A stretch of 64,000 bases of DNA from Limnomonas spitsbergensis. Taxonomy: Eukaryota; Chlorophyta; Chlorophyceae; Chlamydomonadales. The stretch spans positions 1,426,001 to 1,490,000 of the forward strand of contig JAYJMM010000095.1 of the NCBI GenBank assembly GCA_037349105.1. The letters run 5' to 3'. This document shows positions 11,518 through 20,325 of the stretch, piece by piece. The notes under the pieces were generated by a model. That model ran no database searches and had not been told where the DNA came from. It worked only from the letters and a program-made list of their open reading frames with translations. Both the position numbers and the translations under genes were made by a program. The number at the start of each line of letters is the position of its first letter. Within the stretch, counting starts at the first letter, position 1.

Positions 11518-11726
11518 TGTCGCACCATAAAGCAGTAATCGTGCCAAAATGGTGTAAGCTGTCATTACTGCCTTAGAGAGGCTCAAACTACTCACAACTA
11601 AGGTTCTTGTACTACACTGCAGAGGTACAAGGGCTGTAAAGGGGTAACTTGGTACCGCGTACCGCATAAGAGAGAAGGCTGGTCTACCCGGGCGCCCCTA
11701 GCTGTGGGTACCGCCCCTACTTTACT
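11518..11726 (-). repeat. Isolated A segment next to the internal region
   Basis: 209 bp matching 9808-10016 with one substitution (TACCGC versus TACAGC). Identity stops exactly after CTTTACT, where the full copies continue ACGCGATGG but this one enters the internal region. The missing B partner is at 30029-30672, at the other end of the element. Confidence 0.92.
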
Positions 11727-11743
11727 CGCCCCCCGCTCCTCAC
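11727..11743 (-). promoter_or_regulatory. Putative polypurine tract
   Basis: On the coding strand GTGAGGAGCGGGGGGCG lies immediately before the A segment (AGTAAAGTAGG). A purine-rich run touching the 3' repeat is the usual plus-strand primer of LTR elements. Its position supports reading the 3' repeat as beginning with A. Confidence 0.55.
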
Positions 11744-12713
11744 GATACGCACACCGGGCGTGCGTGGGGAGCCGGACTAGGGGTAGTACTGAAACTGGGA
11801 TCGGAAAATATGTACACTCAGAACTTGTCAGTTCCCTAACACGGAAGCCTCCTAAACACCTGACTGCAATCCAGCCAGTCGGCTGAAAAATCCACTGAAG
11901 AAAATCCACTGCAGGAAATCAATCAAAAGGAAATGTACCAAAGAAAGGCTCCAAAGAACACTCACTGAAACCCGTGGCGAACCCTAGGTCCAACCAAGGT
12001 ACCGAAAACTCGACTCAGGCCTCTGGGTTCCCGGTCTCTCTCTGGCCTGATCAGGGCATACAGAATCCGGTACCGTCACCATTGTCATGCTTGTTTGAAG
12101 TCAAGAAAGGGTCAGAACCCATCAGAAACCATCATAACAATGAGAAGCCAGAATCCATCGGAATCCATCAGAAATTATCGGAAGTCAGAATTCATCCGAA
12201 CCCATCAGAAATTATCAGAAATTATCAGAAATTATCAGAATCCATCAGAAACCATCAGAAACCATCAGAAACCATCAGAAACCATCAGAAGTCAGAATTC
12301 ACCAGAAACCATCAGAAACCATCAGAAGTCAGAATTCATCAGAAACCATCAGAAACCATCAGAAACCATCAGAAACCATCAGAAGTCAGAATTCACCAGA
12401 AACCATCAGAAACCATCAGAAGTCAGAATTCACCAGAAGTCAGAATTCATCAGAAACCATCAGAAATCTACAGAGGGTCGCATTAGAACGAACCGAATCT
12501 TCAGCGGGGCTCATCCGGGCCTACAGAATCCTCCTGTTATTCATCATCCAGCCTCTTCACAGGAACACGGGCGCTGCGGAATACCCGCTGCTCTCGCCCC
12601 ACTGCACCGTTGACACCTGGCCCTAAGCCACAGGAGACGTGTGCAGTAGCAGCGGTGCTTCTCCTAAACCTGCCCCTGCAGGTGGCTGGCCCTGTGGCGG
12701 TTCTAGTAGGCTC
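11744..12713 (-). other. 3' untranslated region of the retroelement
   Basis: Between the TAA after the PHD finger (12714-12716) and the purine tract. No conserved coding was seen. It contains the 10-bp minisatellite at 12107-12475. Confidence 0.6.
12107..12475. repeat. 10-bp minisatellite in the element's 3' UTR
   Basis: About 35 copies of a 10-bp unit (ACCATCAGAA and variants such as ATTATCAGAA and AGTCAGAATTC). Three units make 30 nt with no stop, so long frames run through it; these are repeat artefacts. The Chlamydomonas element TOC1 is also known for an internal tandem array, though with a different (76-bp) unit. Confidence 0.9.
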
Positions 12714-13466
12714 TTATCCCTCCCTGTCCCTCCTGGCTGTCTGCCCCTTGGCAGCTGTCTCCTCCTCTGCTCTTGCTGCGTCGATGGCCGCTTTGGCCCT
12801 GCGCTGGACTGCCCTGGGGGTGACGTTGGCTTCTCCTCTGCCCGTTGTGTATGAAATGTCATACAGCCCGTTGGGCATGGGCCTGGCGATGCCCCGCTCC
12901 ATCTGCTTAGTGGCTGGATTGGTGGCCATGACCTCCACCTCTGGCTTGTCCATGGCTCCTGTCTCCTGGGCTGCTCTGGCGGCTGCCCTGGCTGCCCTGG
13001 GCGCTGTCTCCTCGAGATGGGCTGGGTTGTTGGGTGCCGTATCTGCGGCCGGGCCCGTCTCTTGGCCTGTCCTTGATGCTGGCTTGCATCTGGGGCACAT
13101 CCAATCGCCCTCGGGTATGGCGTATAGCGCTGGCGTGAGGCAGTCCATGTGCCAGCCGGTATTGCATGCGTCACACAGGAGCATGACTTCCCCTCGGTCG
13201 GGTAGGCGGCATACTTCGCAGGACAGGCTGACGTTGGGCCTGGTGGTGCCGAAATCCACCCTGCCCTTCAGGTTGGGGAGATGGCACGGGGAGCAATTGA
13301 CTGCGTTCTCTGTTACGGTCAATCCATCGGCTCCTTCCAGCACCAACGCCCCCGTCTCCCCCAGCCGCTGCACCCGCAGGATTTCCGGCCTGGCTTTGGG
13401 GTCGAGGCTGCGTCGCTCTGAAGCGTACCGGACGTACACGTAATCCCCAACGGCGAACCGCCTGAC
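12714..13466 (-). CDS. C-terminal PHD finger region of the polyprotein
   Basis: This continues the integrase frame after an in-frame TAG (13467-13469). It opens with VRRFAVGDYVYVRY, which resembles the integrase C-terminal beta domain. A complete C4HC3 PHD finger follows (13086-13220): CEVC, LLCDAC, GWHMDC, MCPRC. PHD fingers read histone H3 tails; in an integrase C-terminus it could target integration, as chromodomains do in chromoviruses. The tail is Ala/Arg/Glu-rich. The frame ends at TAA (12716-12714), which I take as the true end of the polyprotein. The PHD fold is clear; its targeting role is inference. Confidence 0.82.
   Translation of the reverse strand, partial: VRRFAVGDYVYVRYASERRSLDPKARPEILRVQRLGETGALVLEGADGLTVTENAVNCSPCHLPNLKGRVDFGTTRPNVSLSCEVCRLPDRGEVMLLCDACNTGWHMDCLTPALYAIPEGDWMCPRCKPASRTGQETGPAADTAPNNPAHLEETAPRAARAAARAAQETGAMDKPEVEVMATNPATKQMERGIARPMPNGLYDISYTTGRGEANVTPRAVQRRAKAAIDAARAEEETAAKGQTARRDREG
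13086..13220 (-). other. PHD finger (C4HC3)
   Basis: Cys pair CEVC at the 5' end (13209-13220), then LLCDAC, a Trp-His-x-x-Cys core (GWHMDC) and the final CPRC (13086-13097). Spacing fits the canonical PHD fold, including the aromatic residue before the central His. Confidence 0.9.
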
Positions 13467-14510
13467 CTAGGGTACGTATCCTCCTCCGCGGATCCTGGCG
13501 TAGCGCAACTTGTCCCGGTGTTGTGCGATCTTGAGGTGCTCGCCCGCGACCGGGAGGGCCTCCTTGATCCTGGCTACTCTGGCGAGGAGCAGGTCTGCTG
13601 CCTCCTCCACTGTTGCCGCCCTCGCTGTGCTCCACAGGTCTGCCCCAACCTTGGAGGGGAACATTGGCTTCTGCCCGTACAGTACTTCGTAGGGAGCCAT
13701 GCGCGTAGCCTGCTGAGGCGAGCACCAGAAACCCAGCGCCACCCACGGGACCATCTTGTCCCACGAGTCGTCGCTGCTCCCGTCCCCACAGCACTTGCGC
13801 AGGCCCGTCTTGAGGGTCTGGACAGCCCGTTCGGATAGCCCATCCGCCTGGGGGTGGTTGGCAGAGGTGGTGCGATGGTCAATGAAACAATCGAGTAACA
13901 TGTCCTGGAACTCTCCCTGGAACTCTGTCCCCTGATCGGTGACCACTTCTGCGCATCCCCCAAACCGTGCGACCACGTTCTGGAAGAATGCCAAGGCCGT
14001 CACGTCGGACGCCTTGCTGGGGATGGGGATAAGCTCCACCCACTTGGAGTAGTGCTCTACACACACCATGACATACCGGTTGCCCCTAGGCGTGGTAGTG
14101 AATGGCCCGCACAGGTCCACACCCCAGCGAAAAAATAAACCCTCAATAGGGAGTGGGTGCAGGTCTGGCTGGGTGTGATTGAACGTGGACGCCCTTGCCC
14201 TGTCGCACACCCCGCACTCCTGGACAGCCTTCTTGACCGCTGCCCTAAGCCCTCTCCACCAGTGCTGTTGCAGGATCATGAAGGCCGTGCGGTGGCTGCC
14301 GAAGTGACCGGTGCTAGCGTGAGCTTCCCTGATTACTGCCTGTCTGTCCTCGGGCCTGGGAACTACACACCGCCGTCCGTCTGGCATCACCCTCATCAGC
14401 ACGCCCCCCCTCTCTGGTTCCCACTGGAAAGGTGCGGCTCTACGCTGCACCCTGGCCTATTCCCCTGCCTCTGCTCCAGGGGGGTGCATTTTTGATTGTA
14501 GGTATTGCAG
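13467..14510 (-). CDS. Retroviral-type integrase (HHCC + DDE)
   Basis: The N-terminal zinc-binding module reads HASTGHFGSHRT...CGVCDRA. The catalytic core has the first Asp in WGVDLCGPF, the second in VVTDQGTEF and the Glu in QADGLSERAVQTLK, the D-D-35-E pattern of Ty3/Gypsy integrases. The reaction is 3'-end processing of the cDNA and strand transfer, which explains the 4-bp CCAG duplication. An in-frame TAG at 14457-14459 lies just upstream of RVQRRAAPFQWE, which belongs to the same N-terminal region, and another at 13467-13469 separates the core from the C-terminal beta domain. All catalytic residues are intact. Confidence 0.92.
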
Positions 14511-14849
14511 GACTGGCACGTCGGTCCATACGTCCACCCGGGCTGCAGGCCCTGCTGCGCACCCTGGCGGGTCCACGACCTCCCCTGCCTCGTCCGGAGC
14601 GAACCGGCCGGAATCTGGTTTTGGGTCAGGCTGCCCACCTGGTTCCTGGGCGGCATCCGCCCAGTCTGCTGCCGCTGACTCCCCCAAGCATTGCCGATAC
14701 GTTGCTGCCGCTTCGCCCTCGCCTGAGCATGCTCCGCCTGCACTGGCTAGGGCGCAATGTGTGGACGTCAGGGTCATGCCGATAGCAGGGTCGTGGTCCG
14801 GGCCTGGTAAACCAGCCCTGCGAGCCAGCTCCCTAGGGATGATCTTGGC

Positions 14850-15850
14850 CACCTCAAGTGCTATGGTGAGCCAAGCCTCGAGAGCCCAAGCATCCATGCA
14901 CCTGCCCAAGGCGGCCCTCCTATCTCCCTCAGGAAAGTCGGGGCGGGGCAAAGTGGACGCCACTGCGTACCCCATGGCCCTCTCCCTTTCATTGGCATTT
15001 GGTTCCTGCAGGCCCCCCATGGGCCTGAAAACCATGCCGCTCTGCCCGTTCCGGAAAGCGTAGGATGCGGGGGTGGCCATGAGGCAGGGCAGCGCCCTCC
15101 TTGGTTGTCCAGACACATTGATACGGTACCCGCCGTTATCGGGGCAGGCCACGACCTGCGCCCTACTACCCTCGTCCAGAATGTCATCTACAATACCGTC
15201 GTGCGGCCTATGCGATGCCTGGATAACAAACTCAATGTATGCAGCTGGTGCCAGGTTGCCCCAGTAGTTGCGCTTGCGGTGGGCATAGGATCCCACTTGC
15301 GCTGCATCAAACAGGGAAGGCCTGCCTAGCATCCTGCACACCTCGCCGAAAGCTTCTACGCTAGCCTTCTCGCTCCTTTGGTTTAACTGCATAGCGACAT
15401 TTTCAATCAGGTATGCTGGCGGCTTGGCCCTTTGCAGAATCTGCAAGGAGCCGAGCAGCTTGATAAGCGGGAAGAAAGACTTGCTCCTGTCCCCCTCGAG
15501 CCCCTTGCCCTTGCCTGCAGCCGACAAGTCGTGGCACTCCCATCCTGCTACCATAAACCACTGGCGACCTTGCTGGGCCCCAGCCTCTATGAAGTGCTAG
15601 GCAGTAATGGAGTACACGTCCTGGGGCAGTGCCCTGAACGCCCCCTCGAAAGCTGGCGCTGGGAGCAATAGCGGGTATTGCTTGTGCAACTGCACCAGTC
15701 TACCCCCCGCGATCTCCCGCATGGTGGCACTGGTGTCGGCGTACAGATACTGTGTGACCGGGATGCCTGCCCTAAGCACCATCTCAAGCCCAGAGCACAT
15801 ACCTCCGAAGGGTTCGAACAAGACCACTCCCTCTTGTTCCAGGGCGTACA
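14850..15850 (-). CDS. C5 cytosine DNA methyltransferase domain
   Basis: Motifs appear in family order on the coding strand: SAM-binding motif I VVLFEPFGGMCSGLEM (FEPFGG at 15801-15818); catalytic-loop motif IV GWECHDLSAAGKGKGL (Cys codon 15534-15536); motif VI ENV (15396-15404); motif VIII-like QVGSYAHRKRNYWGNL; and later ERERAMGY and RRAALGRCMDAW, resembling motifs IX/X. The enzyme would transfer methyl groups from SAM to cytosine in DNA. Motif IV has EC where most relatives have PC, but the nucleophile is kept. An in-frame TAG (15597-15599) sits between motifs I and IV. The domain lies between RNase H and integrase of the same polyprotein. The family is clear; activity and sequence preference are unknown. 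Confidence 0.85.
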
Positions 15851-17604
15851 CCGCCTCTGTTGGTAGGCATGCCGTATCCACCCCCGCATGGAGGTGGGCC
15901 GGGGTCGAGCGGGGCAGGTCGGTCAGCACATTGTTGATGAGGTCCCTGGCCCTGGCCCTGCTATTGAAAGCTCTTTCTGCAGTACTGGCAGGCTGTGCCT
16001 GCTCATCGTCCTCATCCTTTGCGCTGGAGATAGCCTGGCCGCACGGGGCCACTGTACATGCCGTTTCAGCGGCCCGTAGGCGGCGCACGCCTCGTCTGCC
16101 CTCTTGTGCTAGGCGAACCACCTGATCTGCGTGCCACTGGTTTACCCTGCCTAGGCCTGTGAGCATAGCGACCTGTGGTCCGCAGGCGGTCCCACTAGGG
16201 GTGTGCGGCTCTGGGGCGACATCGTCTAGCCGCGCTCCTGTGCGGTCGTCCGAGGACGGGAGGGGTGACCTAGACGGGATGTCTGCGTTCTGGTGGCAGG
16301 CCCCTGACCGGTGGACAATGGTAATGTCAAGCTCCTGGAGCATGAGTGCCCAGGCAGCGGGCGTGCTGCCCCACTAGGGCCTGGTTATCCATGAGATAGG
16401 TGAGGGGTTCGTGGTCCGTGACCAAATGCACCTTGCACCCAAAGAGCATATGGCGGTACGTGCGAGCAGCGTACACTGCGGCGAGCATTTCCCCCTGGAA
16501 TGACGAGTAGTTCTTCTCGCTTTTGTTCAGGGAACGGGAAGTGCAGGCTACCATGTACTCCCTGCCGCTGTCGTCGCACTGCCCTAGCACCGCCCCTATA
16601 CCCTGTTTAGAGAAGTCGGTGTACAGCAGGAATGGCCTAGGTGGCCCCATGCCATCTGGTCCCGTTCCGCTGTAGTCAGGTCTGCGCAGCACCCTGCCTC
16701 CCTCGCACATCTCTGTTTTGATCAGCTGAAACGCCTGGGCCTGCTCGGGACCCCACACAAACGGGACCCCCTTGACAAGCAGTGCGTTGATGCATGCGGC
16801 TTTTCGAGAGAAATCCGGGATGTAGCACCGGTAGAAGTTCAGGAATCCCATGACCTCCTGAATGTTCTTGACCGATGCGGGTTCGGGCAGAGCCATGACG
16901 GCCGCTGTTTTGGCTGCGTGCGGTGTGAGACCTTGGGCCAAGACGTTGTGGCCGAGGTACTCCACCGTGGCACACCCAAACAGGGACTTGTCAGGATGCG
17001 CTCTCAGACCTACCGCGTGGAGCATGTCCAGCATGAGCTCTACATGCCTGATGTGTTCTGCAGGCGTGTCACTATACACCAGCAGGTCGTCAATGAATGC
17101 CACACAGAAGGAGCTCAGGCCCGCCCTGGCGATCTCTTCCTCCATCATACGCTGGAAGAAGGGAGGCCCGTTGCGCAGCCCAAAGTTCAACTTTGTGTAC
17201 ATCCACAGTTCTGGGCCCATCCAGAAAGCCGTTTTAGGCTAGTCCTCGACCTTGATCGGGATCTGCATGAATCCCGACCTCAGATCCACCTTGCTAAACA
17301 CTTTAGCTGTGCCCAGGTTCTGAAAGATAGTTTCCATCCTGGGGATAGCAAACTCCTGCTTGGCAGTGCGGAGGTTCATTCTCCTCATGTCATGCGCAAT
17401 GCGGTGATCTGACCACTCGCCTGTCTCGGCACACTTCTTGGCCGCTACGACCGAGTTGGCCGCAAACTTGATGGGCCCTCCCTGGGGGACCCTGACAATA
17501 ATGCCTGCCTCTATCATGGGCTGGCACTTCTCTTTGAAAATGGCTGCTTCAGGGGGTGGCATGTCCCTTGCTTTCTGAAAGCACGAGCTGTGCTCGTCCT
17601 CGGG
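15851..17604 (-). CDS. Reverse transcriptase and RNase H
   Basis: RT motifs: VFSKVDLRSGFMQIPI (motif A), YTKLNFGLRNGPPFFQRMM (motif B), FIDDLLVYS with the FIDD box at 17086-17097 (motif C), EYLGHNV, and the connection VMGFLNFYRCYIPDFS. RNase H follows with LLYTDFSKQGIGAVLG, FQGEMLAAVYAARTY, LVTDHEPLTYL and the closing HRSGACHQNADIPSR, typical of Ty3/Gypsy. Three breaks are seen: a +1 frame change near 17602 just before the RT, an in-frame TAG (17239-17241) in the palm between VED and PKTAF, and another +1 change near 16350 in RNase H. Catalytic Asp residues are present. A linker and the approach to the methyltransferase occupy the last part. Confidence 0.92.
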
Positions 17605-19077
17605 CCAGCGTAAACTCACCCTGTGCACCGCAGTAGCCTGGCAGTTCAAGCATGGAGTAGGCGAACGCCCCCTGGCGGTCCCGTAGGCTCTGCTTCAGCT
17701 GCTCATGCTGCTCTCCAGTAAAGTCGGGGTGCTTCCCGAGCAGCCACCCCTCCTCAGTCTTGACGTACTCTGAGGGTGCATGCACCACCCCTCCGGGCTG
17801 GAACATGTCGATGACTCCCCCTGCCAGCGGCTCCCCTGCCACTGCCGGTGGCCCTGCGCTGGACGTGCCCTGGTCCCAGGTGCTTTGCTGACGGGGGGGC
17901 CGAGGGGCGGGCATATCCACTGGGGGTCGCAGCCAACCAGGCTCCAGCTTGGCAGCTGCCTCCCTGCTGCTGACGAATGCCCCTTGTCCTGCAGTGAATC
18001 CCCCTCCTCGCACGCCCCTTCCGCTGGCCTGTGCCCCGGGGAGGAAGGAGAGTAGGAGCCACACCACTGCCAGGTGGCATAGGCAAGCCAGGAGGCCCCT
18101 GAATGCTGTGCAGGGAAGGAGACCCCTGCAGGCCGGCTGCTGTCTGGGGCTGGGCTGTGGTCCTGCAGGAGCTGGCGGTGACGGCATTGCTGGCGGGCCC
18201 CGGTCCTCTGGTCCCTCCCGCCAGGATATTTCCAGCTCCACCTGGCTGATCCTGGTGGGTGGTGATGGGCACCCTGTGCTGCTACTGGCGTCTCTTGCCG
18301 CTGCTTTCCTGCGCCGTTGGCGCGCGCGGGTTCTGGCGTTCCTTGCCCTTCGCGCTGCTGCGGCCCTGACCTTGGAGGAATCCGCTGGTCTGGCTTCGCC
18401 CCTGCTGGTTGGGGTCTGATGTCCTTCTGCCGCTGTTGGTCCTGTGCAGCCTGCAGCGGATCTGTAAGCGCCTTCCGGGCTGACGGTCTGGGCTCTGGCG
18501 CTGCTGCTGCTCCTAGCCGCGCTGCGCGGCTGTCTGCCCAGCTGGTGGGGCTGGAGCATCGTCCGCTGGATGGCCTGGTAGTTCCATAGGCTGGTTCTTT
18601 CCGGAACCCCCCACTCCACCGGCCAGTTGTCCAATGGCTCGCCTGCCTCTGGCCACCGCCCCTCGTCATTGGCCTTGATGAGCTCTGCCCCGATGGACAG
18701 GATCTGGGCGTACTGGACTGCGTGCATGGACGGCTGTAGGGGCTGGTCTGCTGTTTCCCTGTACCATTCCCTGAATGGCACTGGGCGCTGCTCCCCCCTT
18801 CTAGCCTGGTTGGCCTCGTCCTTCCTTCGCTCCTCGATGGCCTGCCGTACGTCGGAGACGGTTGCCCTGCTGTGCGCTGCCTTGAACACCACCTCCCTCT
18901 CGCCGGGCAAGGCTTCCTGCGCGCTGCACCACCATCGCACCCCGAGCCTGGAGTCCTCCTCCATCTGCCTTTGCCTGATGAAACCCAGCGACTGGTTCCT
19001 CTCGGGGCATGCCATGGCTAAGTGCCCCTGGTGGAAGCAGATGGCGCATCTATCTGCCCTCTCGCAGGCGTGGTGCG
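17602..19077 (-). CDS. Polyprotein segment: zinc knuckle, Pro/Arg-rich linker, hydrophobic stretch
   Basis: It starts with a CCHC knuckle, CAICFHQGHLAMAC (19007-19048). A charged region and a Pro/Ala/Arg/Ser-rich linker follow. About 18033-18105 encodes a strongly hydrophobic stretch (LLACLCHLAVVWLLLSFLP), unusual for Gag-Pol and possibly a membrane segment. The 3' end (FAYSMLELPGYCGAQGEFTL) resembles the sequence that normally leads into a Gypsy RT. The frame must shift +1 near 17602 to enter the RT. No enzyme fold was recognised in the middle. Confidence 0.6.
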
Positions 19078-19852
19078 GGGCAGGCGTGGTAGTCGTGCCC
19101 CTTTTTTCCGCATCGTTCGCACGGCTCGCTGTGGACGGAGTGGTGGCCCCACGCCGGGGGAACTGCATCGCTGCAGCCGCAGCAGGCCCACGCCCCCCGC
19201 CGGGTACCTCCTACGCCCGGCTTGTCCATGCAGACGCTGCATGCTGTGGCGTGGCAGCGACAGCAACGCCTGCTGGGCTGATCTGCTGGGCCAATGCTTT
19301 CTCCGCATCCCAAGCAGCTAGGCAGCCTGGCCTCGGGGGTCATGCAGAACTGGCACACCCTGGCTGCCCCTGTCCGCGGTGTTCTCATGCACAGGTCATG
19401 CCATGCTGTTCCGCATGCGCTGCACCAGATCATGCGCTCGCCTGTGCGGGCCTGGTCGCACCCCGCGCATGGCTCCGTGCGCTCTGGGCCGGAGCCAGAG
19501 GTTTGGCCTGAGGGCCCGGTGCCGCCTGTGCCTGGGTCCCCCTCCAGTTCTGGCGGCTGCGCCTCGCGGTGCCCTGGGTAGGCCCCTGCTCTGCTGGCTT
19601 GCCCCTGTGTCCATGGTGGCGATGTGCTTGGCTCCCCACCCGGGTTCGCTGCTGGCCGCGGGGCTTGAGTGGTGCCGCACCTGTCCCTGCTGAGGGCCCT
19701 TAGTCGGCCGCGGAACGCCTGCCGCAGCTCCTCCGCTGCCTGGTTGCGCCCCTGCAGCCTGGGGTCGGGGCTGGGGTCTGGGACCATGCTCAGCCTGTAA
19801 CGCAGGCTGGCTTCGATGCGGTCGCCCCTGGGCTCGGCACCTCCCTGGGGGG
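19077..19852 (-). CDS. Polyprotein segment with PHD-like and RING/PHD-like zinc fingers
   Basis: Three cysteine clusters follow one another. The first (19344-19469) is PHD-like: CAGC, MIWCSACGTAWHDLC, CQFC. The second (19173-19316) is a Cys-rich module: CLGC, RCCRCHATACSVC, WACCGC, RING- or PHD-like. The third is a CCHC knuckle, CERCGKKGHDYHAC (19080-19121). The frame enters by a +1 change at the six-base run 19847-19852 and leaves by another at the four-base run 19077-19080. Chromatin or nucleic-acid binding is the likely role; partner specificity cannot be read. Confidence 0.65.
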
Positions 19853-20325
19853 ACCGGCCATGGTGCCCCGCCCTCGAGCCGCTGCCTGTCACGCTGTGCC
19901 ACAAACTGTCGTAACTCGTCATCCCACTGCTCCTTGCTGAGATCTGTACTCCTGTTATCGGGCTCCCCCTCGGCTGCCAGGAGGGGCGAGCCAGGGTCCT
20001 CAGGATCAGGATTGCTGGCCTCGCTGCCGGTTTCGCTGAGCCCCCTGCTCCAGCTGGGTGAGGTGTCTGCCTGGAATCTCAGGGTTGCTGCATGCTCTGG
20101 CCGCCCTTCTGGGGCTCGGCTCTGCTGGCTGTCCCCCTGCGTATGACCGGCTGAAGGTGCAGTATGCTCGTCGGGCACTGCCACCCTCCCCTCTGGTGGC
20201 TCGGTGTGCCCCGCTGTGGCTGCCGGTTCCCCCTCGGAATCCGAGTCCGGTAGGAGCTGCGGCAGTCCTGCCAGGCTGTTCTCCTCGTCTGACTCGGGCC
20301 AATCCACCTCGTAGTTGCCCCCCCC
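19848..20325 (-). CDS. Acidic linker segment of the polyprotein
   Basis: An Asp/Glu/Ser/Pro-rich stretch (WPESDEENSLAG ... DLSKEQWDDELRQFVAQRDRQRLEGG) without a recognisable fold. It is joined to the previous segment through a +1 change at an eight-base G/C run (20318-20325) and to the next at 19847-19852. Its membership rests on the frame of DDELRQF...LEGG and on continuity of coding-like composition, not on homology. Confidence 0.5.

Noticed and set aside
9808..11726. Hammerhead ribozyme in the tandem 855-bp repeats (as in retrozymes or Penelope-like elements)
   Set aside because: I scanned both strands for the CTGATGA...GAAA core and found none; strong hairpins exist but not this motif.
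11974..12613. Plus-strand frames rich in NHQKPSE
   Set aside because: 10-bp minisatellite in the retroelement 3' UTR, antisense to the element; no content beyond the repeat.
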